Made by a program: the position numbers and the translations under genes | DNA from: Faecalibacterium sp. I4-1-79 | GTDB lineage: Bacteria; Bacillota; Clostridia; Oscillospirales; Ruminococcaceae | NCBI RefSeq assembly: GCF_023347235.1 | Contig: NZ_CP094467.1 | Coordinates: 2,356,001 to 2,420,000 of the forward strand | Length of the DNA stretch: 64,000 bases | Direction: 5' to 3' | Shown here: one piece after another, positions 51,120 through 59,734 of the stretch | Layout: the number at the start of each line of letters is the position of its first letter | Numbering within the stretch: position 1 is the first letter of the stretch | Notes under the pieces: generated by a model | Databases searched by the model: none | What the model was told of the DNA's origin: nothing | What the model saw: only the letters and a program-made list of their open reading frames with translations

Positions 51120-53702
51120 TTACGCCTGCCCCTGCACAAGGGCACGGATCTGCTTTTCCACGTTCTGCACTTCCTCGTGGAACGTCCGGGCGGACACGCG
51201 CAGCGCGCCGTGACCAAGGATGATGACCTGCTCCATACCGTCCGAGGTCGCCACACGGACGCGGCGGCTCTTGCCGATCTCATGGGTGACCCGCTCGATG
51301 AACATATCGGCGGTCTCGGCCTCCTTGGTGTAGACCACATGGATGTTGTGGTACTGCTCGATGGCGCCGGGGCTTCCGGGCACGCGGTAAGCATCAAATA
51401 CCAAGATGAGCACACATTTCTGGTAGCCCTGATAGTTGCACAGAATGTCCATCAGCCGATGGCGGGCGGCGTCTAAGCTTTCCTTTGACAGCGCGTTCAG
51501 CTCGTCCCACGCAAAGATGATGTTGTAGCCGTCCACCAGCAGATACTCCGGGGCGATCTCCCACTGTTCTGCGGCAAAATCCGGGCGTTCGGTCTTTTGC
51601 ACCGGACGGAAGGCCGCCAGCGGGTCGCGCTTGATAGGGCCGTAGGTGCGCTCAAAAATTTTAAGCAGCTCGGCATCCTCTTCCAGCGTGGCGCGGTAAG
51701 CCATGGCGCGGCGCTGGGGCGCAGCCTGCACCTCCGGGCGGGCGGGCTTTGCCTTGCCCCAGCCGCTTTCAACATGCATGTGACTGCGCACCTCGTTCCA
51801 CGGCACCACAAAGCCAGCACCATGGGCACAGAACACGGAATCTGCGGGGTTTTCCAGATCATGCTCCGGCTGGTAGCCGATTTCTGCAATGACCTGCTGC
51901 GCGTTGTGGCAGGGGCGGTAACCGTCCAGCGTCAGGCTCAGACGTCCCCTGCCCCGGGTGTAGCTGACCACCTCCATGGGGTAGCTGCGCATGGTAGATA
52001 CCGGCGCAAAGCCGGTCAGGGTAGCCGTGTCGGTGCCGCTTTCCGGCGGGTCAAAGCTGCCCTCCATGCGCTGGACATCGCTCATGGCGCGGCCAATGTT
52101 CTCCACCGGCACTTCCAGCCGGAAGGCATACCACGGCTCTAACAGCTGGCTTTTTGCCAGCATCAGCCCCTGCCGCACGGCACGGTAGGTAGCCTGCCGG
52201 AAATCGCCGCCCTCGGTGTGCTTGAGGTGCGCTTTGCCGGCAAGCAGGGTAATCTTTATATCGGTCAGCGGTGCACCGATCAAAACGCCAAGGTGCTGCT
52301 TTTCTTCCAGATGGGTCAGCACCAGTCGCTGCCAGTTTTTGTCCAGCACCTCTTCCCGGCAGTCGGCGGCAAACTGCATCCCGCTGCCCCGGGGCAGCGG
52401 TTCCAACAGCAGATGCACCTCGGCATAGTGGCGCAGCGGCTCGTAATGGCCTACGCCCTCCATGGGCTCGGTGATGGTTTCCTTATACAAAATGCCGCCC
52501 GGGCCAAAGGATACTTCCAGCCCGAACCGCTCCGCCAGCAGGCTGCGCAGCACCTCCAGCTGCACCTCGCCCATCAGCTGCACATGGATCTCGCCCAAGC
52601 TTTCGTTCCACACCACATGGAGCTGGGGCTCTTCCTCCTCCAGCCGGTGCAGCTTGCCCAGTGCGGCGTGCACATCCGCGCCCTCCGGCAGCAGCACCTG
52701 ATAGCTGAGCACCGGTTCCAGCACCGGCACATCGCTGTCCCGCTCTGCCCCAAGCCCGGTGCCGGGCTTTGCGTGGGTCAGGCCGGTCACGGCACACACC
52801 TGTCCCGGGCCGATGGTCTCGGTCAGGGTATATTTTGCGCCGGAGTACAGCCGCAGCTGGTTCGCCTTTTCTGCCCACGGTTCGCCGTCTGCTTCGCCGG
52901 TGAGCAGAGCCTTTACCTTCAGCTCCCCGCCGGTGACCCGCAGCCACGTCAGGCGTGCGCCCTGCTCGTCCTGCGACACCTTGAATACCCTTGCACCAAA
53001 GGCGTGCAGCGCCGGGGCGGGGCGGGTGTAGCGGTCAAGCCCCTCCAGAAGTGCATCCACCCCGTCCAGCCGCAGCGCCGCCCCGAACCAGCACGGAAAA
53101 ACGTGCCGCCGGGCAACTGCGGGGATAATATCTGCATCGGTCAAGGTTCCCGCGTCCAGCATTTTTTCCATCAGCTGCTCATCGCACAGCGCCAGTGCTT
53201 CGTTGCGGGCGGCAGGCTCTGTGCCAAAATCCACAAAACCCTCGCCAAGGCGGTGGTTCAGCTGGGTGAGCAGTTGTTCCCGGGTCATGCCGGGCAGGTC
53301 CATTTTGTTCACGAATACAAAGGTGGGCACATGGTAGCGCCGCAACAGCCGCCACAACGTTTCGGTATGGCTTTGCACGCCGTCCGTTCCGCTGACCACC
53401 AGCACGGCGTAGTCCAGCACCTGCAAGGTGCGCTCGGTCTCGGTGGAAAAATCCACATGGCCGGGGGTATCCAGCAGGGTAATAGAGGTATTGCCCGCCG
53501 TAAGCAGCGCCTGCTTGGAAAAGATGGTGATGCCACGCGCTTTTTCCAAGCTGTCGGTGTCCAGAAAGGCGTCTCCGTGGTCCACCCGTCCCAGCTTGCG
53601 GATAGCACCGGCGCGGTAGAGCATGGCCTCGGAGAGGGTGGTCTTGCCGGAGTCCACATGGGCCAGAATGCCCAGTACGATCTGTTTTTGCGTTGTTTCC
53701 AT
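51120..53702 (-). CDS. TetM-like translational GTPase fused to YacP/Rae1-type NYN nuclease
   Basis: 860-aa two-part protein. Residues 1-~640 are an EF-G/TetM-type ribosome GTPase: AHVDSGKTT (14-22), Thr59 of switch I (GITIF), DTPGH (78-82), NKMD (132-135), and EF-G domains II, III and IV/V (LMGEVQLEVL, APLTDIKITLLAGKAH, MEGSFDPPESGT). Residues ~715-860 are an NYN domain of the YacP/Rae1 type: LLVDGYNII (Asp724), VFDAY (Asp770), TADMFIE (Asp799), ATSDG (Asp821), the acidic set expected for a metal-dependent RNase. B. subtilis Rae1 cuts mRNA in the ribosomal A-site; this GTPase family binds near that site. It may protect, clear or edit stalled ribosomes, not necessarily tetracycline resistance. 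Confidence 0.85.
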   Translation of the reverse strand: METTQKQIVLGILAHVDSGKTTLSEAMLYRAGAIRKLGRVDHGDAFLDTDSLEKARGITIFSKQALLTAGNTSITLLDTPGHVDFSTETERTLQVLDYAVLVVSGTDGVQSHTETLWRLLRRYHVPTFVFVNKMDLPGMTREQLLTQLNHRLGEGFVDFGTEPAARNEALALCDEQLMEKMLDAGTLTDADIIPAVARRHVFPCWFGAALRLDGVDALLEGLDRYTRPAPALHAFGARVFKVSQDEQGARLTWLRVTGGELKVKALLTGEADGEPWAEKANQLRLYSGAKYTLTETIGPGQVCAVTGLTHAKPGTGLGAERDSDVPVLEPVLSYQVLLPEGADVHAALGKLHRLEEEEPQLHVVWNESLGEIHVQLMGEVQLEVLRSLLAERFGLEVSFGPGGILYKETITEPMEGVGHYEPLRHYAEVHLLLEPLPRGSGMQFAADCREEVLDKNWQRLVLTHLEEKQHLGVLIGAPLTDIKITLLAGKAHLKHTEGGDFRQATYRAVRQGLMLAKSQLLEPWYAFRLEVPVENIGRAMSDVQRMEGSFDPPESGTDTATLTGFAPVSTMRSYPMEVVSYTRGRGRLSLTLDGYRPCHNAQQVIAEIGYQPEHDLENPADSVFCAHGAGFVVPWNEVRSHMHVESGWGKAKPARPEVQAAPQRRAMAYRATLEEDAELLKIFERTYGPIKRDPLAAFRPVQKTERPDFAAEQWEIAPEYLLVDGYNIIFAWDELNALSKESLDAARHRLMDILCNYQGYQKCVLILVFDAYRVPGSPGAIEQYHNIHVVYTKEAETADMFIERVTHEIGKSRRVRVATSDGMEQVIILGHGALRVSARTFHEEVQNVEKQIRALVQGQA

Positions 53703-53841
53703 GCACTGCTCCTATAAGCCGTTTTCCTAAGTACTGCGCACCATTTCCAAAAACAGCTTCTAAAAATAATTTCCTGTTTATTGTAACACGCTTTGGAGGG
53801 AAAAGAAAGTTTTCGGGTGCAAATCCCGCAGGCAAAAAACA

Positions 53842-53871
53842 GCACCGGGCAGAAAATGGTCTGCCCGGTGC
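53842..53871 (-). terminator. terminator of the dehydratase-activase operon
   Basis: GCACCGGGCAGA/TCTGCCCGGTGC, followed on the minus strand by TTTTTTGCC, just after the stop at 53879. Confidence 0.8.
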
Positions 53872-53878
53872 GATTTTC

Positions 53879-54784
53879 TTAAAAAAGATCCAGCATATTG
53901 TCCAGATAGATTGCCTCCCGCACCTGCAGCTGGTATTCCGGCTTTATCATGTAGTAAAGCAGAAATTCCAGCACCAGTGCACTGCCAAGCCCCCTGCCCT
54001 CTATCTTAAACTGGGAAAAGCCTGCGGGCAGGTACCGCTGCCGGATGTCATCCGTCCCTATAAACCCGGGGCTGCGCATCGCCTTTGAAAAGCGGTAGCC
54101 CTCGGCGGCATCCGGGGCGGTGCAGCGGTGGTCCGGGCAGTCCTCGCCCAGATTCTGTCGGCTGACTGTCTCGTAGCAGCGCTTGCGCTCTGTGCAGCCA
54201 AACCAGCAGCACTCATTGCACAAAAACTCCACCTTCGCCTTTTGCTCCGGCGGCAGAGCGCGCAGCTGCTCCAGTGCCGGGTTCAGCCGGAAATCCGGCA
54301 CCACATACCGGAACTGCGGTTTTTCCAGTTCCTGCCGCAACTGCGCAAACTCTGTGAGCACTTTTGTGGTGGAGGACACCAGATACAACTCCGGCCAGCG
54401 CTGTTGCAGATAGTCCGCCAGCAGGTCGGAGTGGACGATCACGCCGTTTGGCACACTGCCGCTTTTTGCAAACTGCTCACACAGGGCGTTGCACTGCGGG
54501 TCGGCAAGGTGCTGGGCCCGCAGCAGGGAGTTGCTGAAGGTCAGCCGCCCGGAGATATCGTATTCCCGCAGCAGCGCCAGCACCTCGCGCGCAGCTGCCC
54601 CGCCGCTGGAAATGCGTCCCCCGCCCCAGATGCAGCCCGCCGGGGCACCGTAGATAGAGCCGATGGCGCACCAGTCGTAAAAATATTCCCGGTGTTCCCG
54701 GTACAGCGGCAAAAAGCGGCGGTACAGCTCGTAAAACTCGAACAGGCCGGGCAGATGATAATAGGCAGCTGCGGGCTTTTCCAT
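53879..54784 (-). CDS. peptidase U32-like Fe-S protein
   Basis: 301 aa, third gene of the operon beginning at 59287. The cluster of cysteines CNECCWFGCTERKRCY (~200-215) plus later DCPDHRC recalls the 4Fe-4S-binding U32 family (YhbU/UbiU type), and VIVHSDLLADYLQQRWP, LVSSTTKVLTEF fit a TIM barrel. ATG 54784 (MEKPAAAYYHLPGLFEFY) follows GGAAAGGA; the ORF extends 5' but only as leftover of the preceding gene region. Role unknown; the company of activase proteins suggests a radical- or cluster-dependent pathway. Confidence 0.65.
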   Translation of the reverse strand: MEKPAAAYYHLPGLFEFYELYRRFLPLYREHREYFYDWCAIGSIYGAPAGCIWGGGRISSGGAAAREVLALLREYDISGRLTFSNSLLRAQHLADPQCNALCEQFAKSGSVPNGVIVHSDLLADYLQQRWPELYLVSSTTKVLTEFAQLRQELEKPQFRYVVPDFRLNPALEQLRALPPEQKAKVEFLCNECCWFGCTERKRCYETVSRQNLGEDCPDHRCTAPDAAEGYRFSKAMRSPGFIGTDDIRQRYLPAGFSQFKIEGRGLGSALVLEFLLYYMIKPEYQLQVREAIYLDNMLDLF

Positions 54785-54867
54785 AGGGGGTCCTTTCCTG
54801 CAAAAAGGGAGCTGCTGCGTAAAAATGCCGTGCAGTGGCTCCCCTGTTTTTATCCTATTTGCTTTTG

Positions 54868-56184
54868 TTACACGGTAGCGCCGACCTGAGGGGCACCCCC
54901 GGCAAGCTGCTCCGCCGTAAGCGGCTGGGCTTCTGCGGGGGCGTTCAGCCGCTCCTTGGCCACCGCCAGCATCAGCTTGATGCGGTTTTCCTGATTGACC
55001 CGGGTGGCGCTGGGGTCGTAGTCGATGGGAGTGATGTTGGCGCTGGGATACAGCGCACGGATCTTGTTCACCATGCCCTTGCCCACGATATGGTTGGGCA
55101 GGCAGCCAAAGGGCTGCGCACACACGATGTTGCCGTAGCCGCCCTGCACCAGCTCGATCATTTCGGCGGTCAGCAGCCAGCCCTCGCCCATTTTTGCGCC
55201 CAGCGAGATAACGCCCTTGGGCTTTTCCACCAGCTCTTTGAAGGGGCCCGGCGCATAGAACCCGGCGTCCGTCTCTGCCTTGAGCATGGCGCGCTCCACG
55301 CTGTCCAGCCAGTTGAGGAACTGGTCAGTGCCCACCTTTACAGCCAGCTTGCCGCCGTACAGCACATGATCCTCGCCCATGTTGAAAGCGCAGTACTGTA
55401 CAAAGCCCATCAGACCGGGGAAGTTCACCTCGCAGTCCTGACTTTCCAGGAATTTCTGCAGGTCATTGTTGCCCAGCGGGCTGTATTTGACGTAGATCTC
55501 GCCCACAACACCCACCTTGACCTTGGGCACTCGGGTGACCGGGATAGTGGCAAATTCCTTTGCGATGAGCGGGAAGGTGTGCTTCATTTCCCGGGAAGTA
55601 AAGCCCTTGCCTGCCAGCAGTGCACGGCCAAGACGGGCGATCCAGCGGTCCACCATGCGGTCAGCAGCGCCCTTTTCGTTCTCGTAGGGAGCCACCTGAT
55701 TGCGCAGCGCACACAGCATATCGCCGTAGAAGATGCAGGCAATGCACTTGCGTGCCAGCGGGAGGGTCATCTGGAAGCCGCTGTCCTTTTCCAGACCGGA
55801 AAAGTTCAGGCTTGCCACCGGGATCTGCGGGTAACCGGCCTTGACCAGCGCCTTGCGCAGCAGATGGATATAATTGGAGGCGCGACAGCCGCCGCCGGTC
55901 TGGGTGATCAGCAGAGCGGTGTGCTCCAGATCATACTTGCCGCTGTTCAGCGCATCCAGGAACTGGCCGATGACCAGCAGCGCCGGGTAGCAGGTATCGT
56001 TGTGGACATACTTCAGCCCCAGCTGCGCCACAGCGCTGCCGCAGTTGCCCAGCAGCTCACACTTATAGCCCTCGCAGCGCAGTGCGTACTCCATAAGCCG
56101 GAACTGGGTAACGGCCATGTTGGGGATGAGGATGGTGTGGGTCTTTTTCATCTCCGGGGTAAATTTGGGATAATGATATTCCAT
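54868..56184 (-). CDS. 2-hydroxyacyl-CoA dehydratase activase family, C-terminal unit
   Basis: 438 aa. Matches the C-terminal ~440 residues of the ~1400-aa YjiL-like CoA-dehydratase activase proteins: KTHTILIPNMAVTQFRLMEY, NDTCYPALLVIGQFLDAL, LLITQTGGGCRASNYIHLLR and PFGCLPNHIVGKGMVNKI, with several conserved Cys for a 4Fe-4S cluster. Here this part is a separate gene starting at ATG 56184 after TAGGAGG. A 120-bp repeat region divides it from the ATPase gene upstream. Confidence 0.8.
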   Translation of the reverse strand: MEYHYPKFTPEMKKTHTILIPNMAVTQFRLMEYALRCEGYKCELLGNCGSAVAQLGLKYVHNDTCYPALLVIGQFLDALNSGKYDLEHTALLITQTGGGCRASNYIHLLRKALVKAGYPQIPVASLNFSGLEKDSGFQMTLPLARKCIACIFYGDMLCALRNQVAPYENEKGAADRMVDRWIARLGRALLAGKGFTSREMKHTFPLIAKEFATIPVTRVPKVKVGVVGEIYVKYSPLGNNDLQKFLESQDCEVNFPGLMGFVQYCAFNMGEDHVLYGGKLAVKVGTDQFLNWLDSVERAMLKAETDAGFYAPGPFKELVEKPKGVISLGAKMGEGWLLTAEMIELVQGGYGNIVCAQPFGCLPNHIVGKGMVNKIRALYPSANITPIDYDPSATRVNQENRIKLMLAVAKERLNAPAEAQPLTAEQLAGGAPQVGATV

Positions 56185-56224
56185 AGGTTCCTCCTATGTT
56201 GCTCTAAACAAGATAGCTCCTGTA

Positions 56225-56335
56225 AAAGCCTTCCCCCCTTGGGGGGAAGGCGCTGAACGAAGTGAAGCGGATGAGGGGTAATTGGCATGATGCTCTGCCA
56301 GCGCCCTCACCAGTCACATGCGGTGGCAGCCTATC
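56225..56335. repeat. interspersed palindromic repeat inside the operon
   Basis: GCCTTCCCCCC/GGGGGGAAGGC hairpin, followed by GCTGAACGAAGTGAAGCGGATGAGGGG and a GCCAGCG...CGGTGGCAGC-type end. I recall similar repeats dispersed in Clostridia. Here it occupies the gap between two cotranscribed genes. Confidence 0.55.
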
Positions 56336-56341
56336 TCAGGG

Positions 56342-59287
56342 TTACTTTTTCTCTGCCTTTTCTGCGGCGGCCTCGTCCCGCTCGTCCAGTGCGGCAAACA
56401 GGCTGCGCAGACGGATGTTCACGGCACCAAGGTTCGTGATCTCATCAATCTTCAGCTGGGTATACAGCTTATTGCCCCGCTGCAAAATCTCGCGGGTCTC
56501 GTCGGTGGTAATGGCATCCACGCCGCAACCGAAGGACACCAGCTGCACCAGATCCATATCCTTCTGGGTGGTGCAGTACTTGGCGGCAGCGTACAGGCGG
56601 CTGTGGTAGGTCCACTGGTTCAGCACGCTGGTGGGGAACTTCTGCACCCGGTTGGAGATGCTGTCCTCGGTGACCACCGCAGCCCCGTGGCGGGTGATCA
56701 GGTGGTCGATGCCGTGGTTGACCTCCGGGTCTACATGATAGGGACGGCCTGCCAGCACAATGATGCGCTTGCCCTGACGGCGCGCCTCGTCGATGATCTC
56801 GCTGCCCTTTACCCGGATCTTTGCCATGTGTGCCTCGTACTCCGCGTAGGCAGCGTCGGCTGCGGCCTGCACCTCTTTTTCAGAGATGCCGCCAAAGTAC
56901 TTGGGCAGCACCTGTTTTGCCATCTTGTGCACAAAGTCCTTGGGACGGTGGATGCCCACATAATCATAGATGAACTTTTTGCCCTCCAGCTCCGGGCAGT
57001 TGCCTGCCAGAACCTCCGGGTAGTAGGCCACCACCGGGCAGTTATAGTGGTTGTCGCCCAAGCCCTCGTCTACATTGTAGGTCAGGCAGGGGTAGAAGAT
57101 GGCGTCCAGCTGCATCTGGCTCAGTGCCTTGATGTGGCCGTGGCTCAGCTTTGCCGGGAAGCAGGCGGTATCGCTGGGGATGGTGGCCTGTCCGGCCAGA
57201 TACAGCCCGCGGGTGGACACCGGGCTGGTGTGCACCGCAAAGCCAAGGCTCGTCCAGAAGGCGTACCAGAAGGGCAGCAGCTCGTAGAAGCCCAGACACA
57301 GCGGGATGCCGATGGAACCGCGCTTGCCGGGCACAGGCTTGTAGCTTGCCAGCAGCTGCTGCTTGTAGGCGTACAGGTTCAGACTGTTATCCTCGCTTTT
57401 GCCGGTAACGGGCTTATCGCAGCGGTTGCCGGAGATGAACTTGCGGCCATCGGCAAAGGTGTTGACGGTCAGCTGGCAATGGTTGCCGCAGCCGCCGCAC
57501 TTGACGCTGACCACCTGCTGTGCAAACTTCTCCAGCTCCTGCTCGTCCATCATGGCAGAGGTGGTCTGGTTGTTTTTATGGCTCTGGCGCAGGCCGTACA
57601 AAGCAGCGCCGTAAGCACCCATCAGACCGGCAATGTCCGGCCGGATGACCTCCACGCCCATCTCCTTTTCAAAGGCGCGAAGCACAGCTTCATTATAGAA
57701 GGTACCGCCCTGTACCACGATCTTGCGGCCCAGCTCTTCCGGGCTGGAGGCGCGGATCACCTTGTACAGCGCGTTCTTGACCACGCTGATGGACAGACCT
57801 GCCGAGATATTCTCGATGCTGGCACCGTCCTTCTGTGCCTGCTTGACCGAACTGTTCATGAACACGGTGCAGCGGCTGCCCAAGTCCACCGGGCGGTCTG
57901 CGAACAGACCCAGTGCGGCAAACTCCTTGACGTCGTAGCCCAGCGCCTGTGCAAAGGTCTGCAAAAAGCTGCCGCAGCCGGAGGAGCAGGCCTCGTTCAG
58001 GAAGATATTGCTGATGGCGCCATCCTCGATCTTGAAGCACTTCATGTCCTGCCCGCCGATATCAATGATGAAATCCACGTCCGGCATAAAGTATTTGGCA
58101 GCGGTGAAATGTGCCACCGTTTCCACCAGACCGTAATCGCAGCGGAAAGCGTTTTTCACCAGTTCCTCACCGTAGCCGGTGGTGGTGACGCTTGCCACCT
58201 GCAGCCCCGGGTGCTCTTTGTAAATCTTGAGCAGCTGCTCCCGGATGAGGGGCAGCGGGTTGCCAAGGTTGGGCTGATAGTTGGTGTACAAGATCTGACT
58301 CTTTTCGTCCACCACCACCAGCTTGACGGTGGTAGAGCCGGAGTCGATGCCGATATGCACCGGCCCGCAGTGGGCACTAAAAGCCACGCGGGGCACACTA
58401 TGGGACATGTGCCGTGCGTGGAAAGCCTCGTACTCCTCCTTGCTGGCGAACAGCGGCGGCTCGCTGGCATAGGTAGCAGTGGCGGCGTACTTGTCCAGCG
58501 CAGCGGCCACCTCGGTGAGCACAAACTCCTTGTCGGCATACAACGCAGCGCCCAGCGCCACATACAGCAGGCTGTTTTCCGGGCAGGTGCCGGTCACGTT
58601 CAGCGCTTCATCAAAGCTTTTGCGCAGCACGGTGCTGAAAGTGAGCGGGCCGCCCAGATAAAGGATATTGCCCTTGATGGGACGTCCCTGTGCCAGACCG
58701 GCGATGGTCTGGTTGACCACAGCCTTATAGATGCTGGCGGCGATATCCTCGGTGCGGGCACCCTGATTGATCAAAGGCTGCACATCACTTTTGGCAAACA
58801 CGCCGCAGCGGGAGGCGATGGTATAGGTACGCTGCGCCTGCTCTGCAGCCTTGTTCATTTCATCGGCGCTCATCTTCAGCAGGGTAGCCATCTGGTCGAT
58901 GAAAGCACCGGTGCCGCCGGCACAGCTGCCGTTCATGCGTACCTCGGTGCCGTTGGTCAAAAACAGGATCTTGGCATCCTCGCCGCCCAGCTCAATGACG
59001 CAGTCCGTCTTTGGCATAAAGCGCTTGACCGCCACGCGGGTGGAGAACACCTCCTGCACAAAGGGCACGCCACAGCTGTCCGCTAAGCCCATACCGGCAG
59101 AGCCGGAGATGCTGAGCAGCGCCTTGCAGCCATGCAGCTGCTCGGCATCAATGCGCCGCAGCAGCTCCTGCGCCTTTTCCAGAATATGGCTATAATGTCG
59201 TTCGTATGTAGAATACAGCAGTTCATCATGCTCGCCCAGCACCACACACTTGATGGTGGTACTGCCGATGTCAAGACCTACTCTCAC
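56342..59287 (-). CDS. 2-hydroxyacyl-CoA dehydratase activase, tandem ASKHA ATPase unit
   Basis: 981 aa. Two BadF/BcrA-type ATPase domains in tandem: RVGLDIGSTTIKCVVLGEHD at the start and VHIGIDSGSTTVKLVVVDEK at ~320, each with ELGGEDAK/DIGGQDMK and CAGGTGAF/SGCGSFLQ cluster motifs. They are followed by a DUF2229-type region (IGIPLCLGFYELLPFWYAFW, CFPAKLSHGHI). GTG 59287 is preferred because AGGAGG lies 8 bases upstream; the longer ATG frame is not family-like. It would use ATP to drive low-potential electron transfer to a partner such as the two downstream proteins. Confidence 0.85.
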   Translation of the reverse strand: MRVGLDIGSTTIKCVVLGEHDELLYSTYERHYSHILEKAQELLRRIDAEQLHGCKALLSISGSAGMGLADSCGVPFVQEVFSTRVAVKRFMPKTDCVIELGGEDAKILFLTNGTEVRMNGSCAGGTGAFIDQMATLLKMSADEMNKAAEQAQRTYTIASRCGVFAKSDVQPLINQGARTEDIAASIYKAVVNQTIAGLAQGRPIKGNILYLGGPLTFSTVLRKSFDEALNVTGTCPENSLLYVALGAALYADKEFVLTEVAAALDKYAATATYASEPPLFASKEEYEAFHARHMSHSVPRVAFSAHCGPVHIGIDSGSTTVKLVVVDEKSQILYTNYQPNLGNPLPLIREQLLKIYKEHPGLQVASVTTTGYGEELVKNAFRCDYGLVETVAHFTAAKYFMPDVDFIIDIGGQDMKCFKIEDGAISNIFLNEACSSGCGSFLQTFAQALGYDVKEFAALGLFADRPVDLGSRCTVFMNSSVKQAQKDGASIENISAGLSISVVKNALYKVIRASSPEELGRKIVVQGGTFYNEAVLRAFEKEMGVEVIRPDIAGLMGAYGAALYGLRQSHKNNQTTSAMMDEQELEKFAQQVVSVKCGGCGNHCQLTVNTFADGRKFISGNRCDKPVTGKSEDNSLNLYAYKQQLLASYKPVPGKRGSIGIPLCLGFYELLPFWYAFWTSLGFAVHTSPVSTRGLYLAGQATIPSDTACFPAKLSHGHIKALSQMQLDAIFYPCLTYNVDEGLGDNHYNCPVVAYYPEVLAGNCPELEGKKFIYDYVGIHRPKDFVHKMAKQVLPKYFGGISEKEVQAAADAAYAEYEAHMAKIRVKGSEIIDEARRQGKRIIVLAGRPYHVDPEVNHGIDHLITRHGAAVVTEDSISNRVQKFPTSVLNQWTYHSRLYAAAKYCTTQKDMDLVQLVSFGCGVDAITTDETREILQRGNKLYTQLKIDEITNLGAVNIRLRSLFAALDERDEAAAEKAEKK

Positions 59288-59592
59288 CTTGTTTTCCCTC
59301 CTAAGGACAAATAACCGGAGCATAACGCCCCGGCTGCCATGGCAAACAGCCGTTTGCGGCAAAGATGTGCAACGGCCGCTTTCTCTTTTCAGCAGCCCGC
59401 ATTGCGCAGCTACGCTGTTTTTAAGCAGCATTCGCTATAAAAAATGCAGCAAATGCGTTTTTGCATACACTATTATTATAATCCAATCGCGGGCGGCATT
59501 CAATCCATGTTGTCTATTTTACACGAAAAAAATAGTATTTTTTGCTCAAAAGGCTGAACTTTTTGTGAACAAGTGTCTTTTTTCCCCGCAAA

Positions 59593-59625
59593 AAAGCCGC
59601 CGCACAGAGTTTGTGCAGCGGCTTT
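59593..59625 (-). terminator. terminator of traX-like gene
   Basis: AAAGCCGC-CGCACA / TGTGC-AGCGGCTTT, then TTTTTTGC on the minus strand. Confidence 0.7.
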
Positions 59626-59630
59626 GTACC

Positions 59631-59690
59631 GGCGGGACATTTTGAATGGTTTCCACGTACGCTTTGGCTATTTCGGGCGGGCATCCTCTC
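59631..59690 (+). repeat. partial hairpin element E
   Basis: GGGACATTTTGAATGGTTTCCACG...GCTTTGGCTATTTC: first hairpin of the composite family, with G-T wobble pairs in AATGGTT/GGCTATT, but without the second perfect stem. A degenerate copy. Confidence 0.45.
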
Positions 59691-59734
59691 TACGACTCCA
59701 CGCGTAAAAGTGACTTTGGATCGTTCTGTTTTCC

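Noticed and set aside
51120-53702. Calling the GTPase a tetracycline-resistance gene
   Set aside because: The family is related to TetM/TetO but has an extra nuclease domain and core-genome surroundings; resistance cannot be claimed from sequence.
56318-59086. 922-aa open frame antisense to the activase gene
   Set aside because: A shadow frame; its text is typical of antisense GC-rich translation and the real gene with ATPase motifs is on the minus strand.
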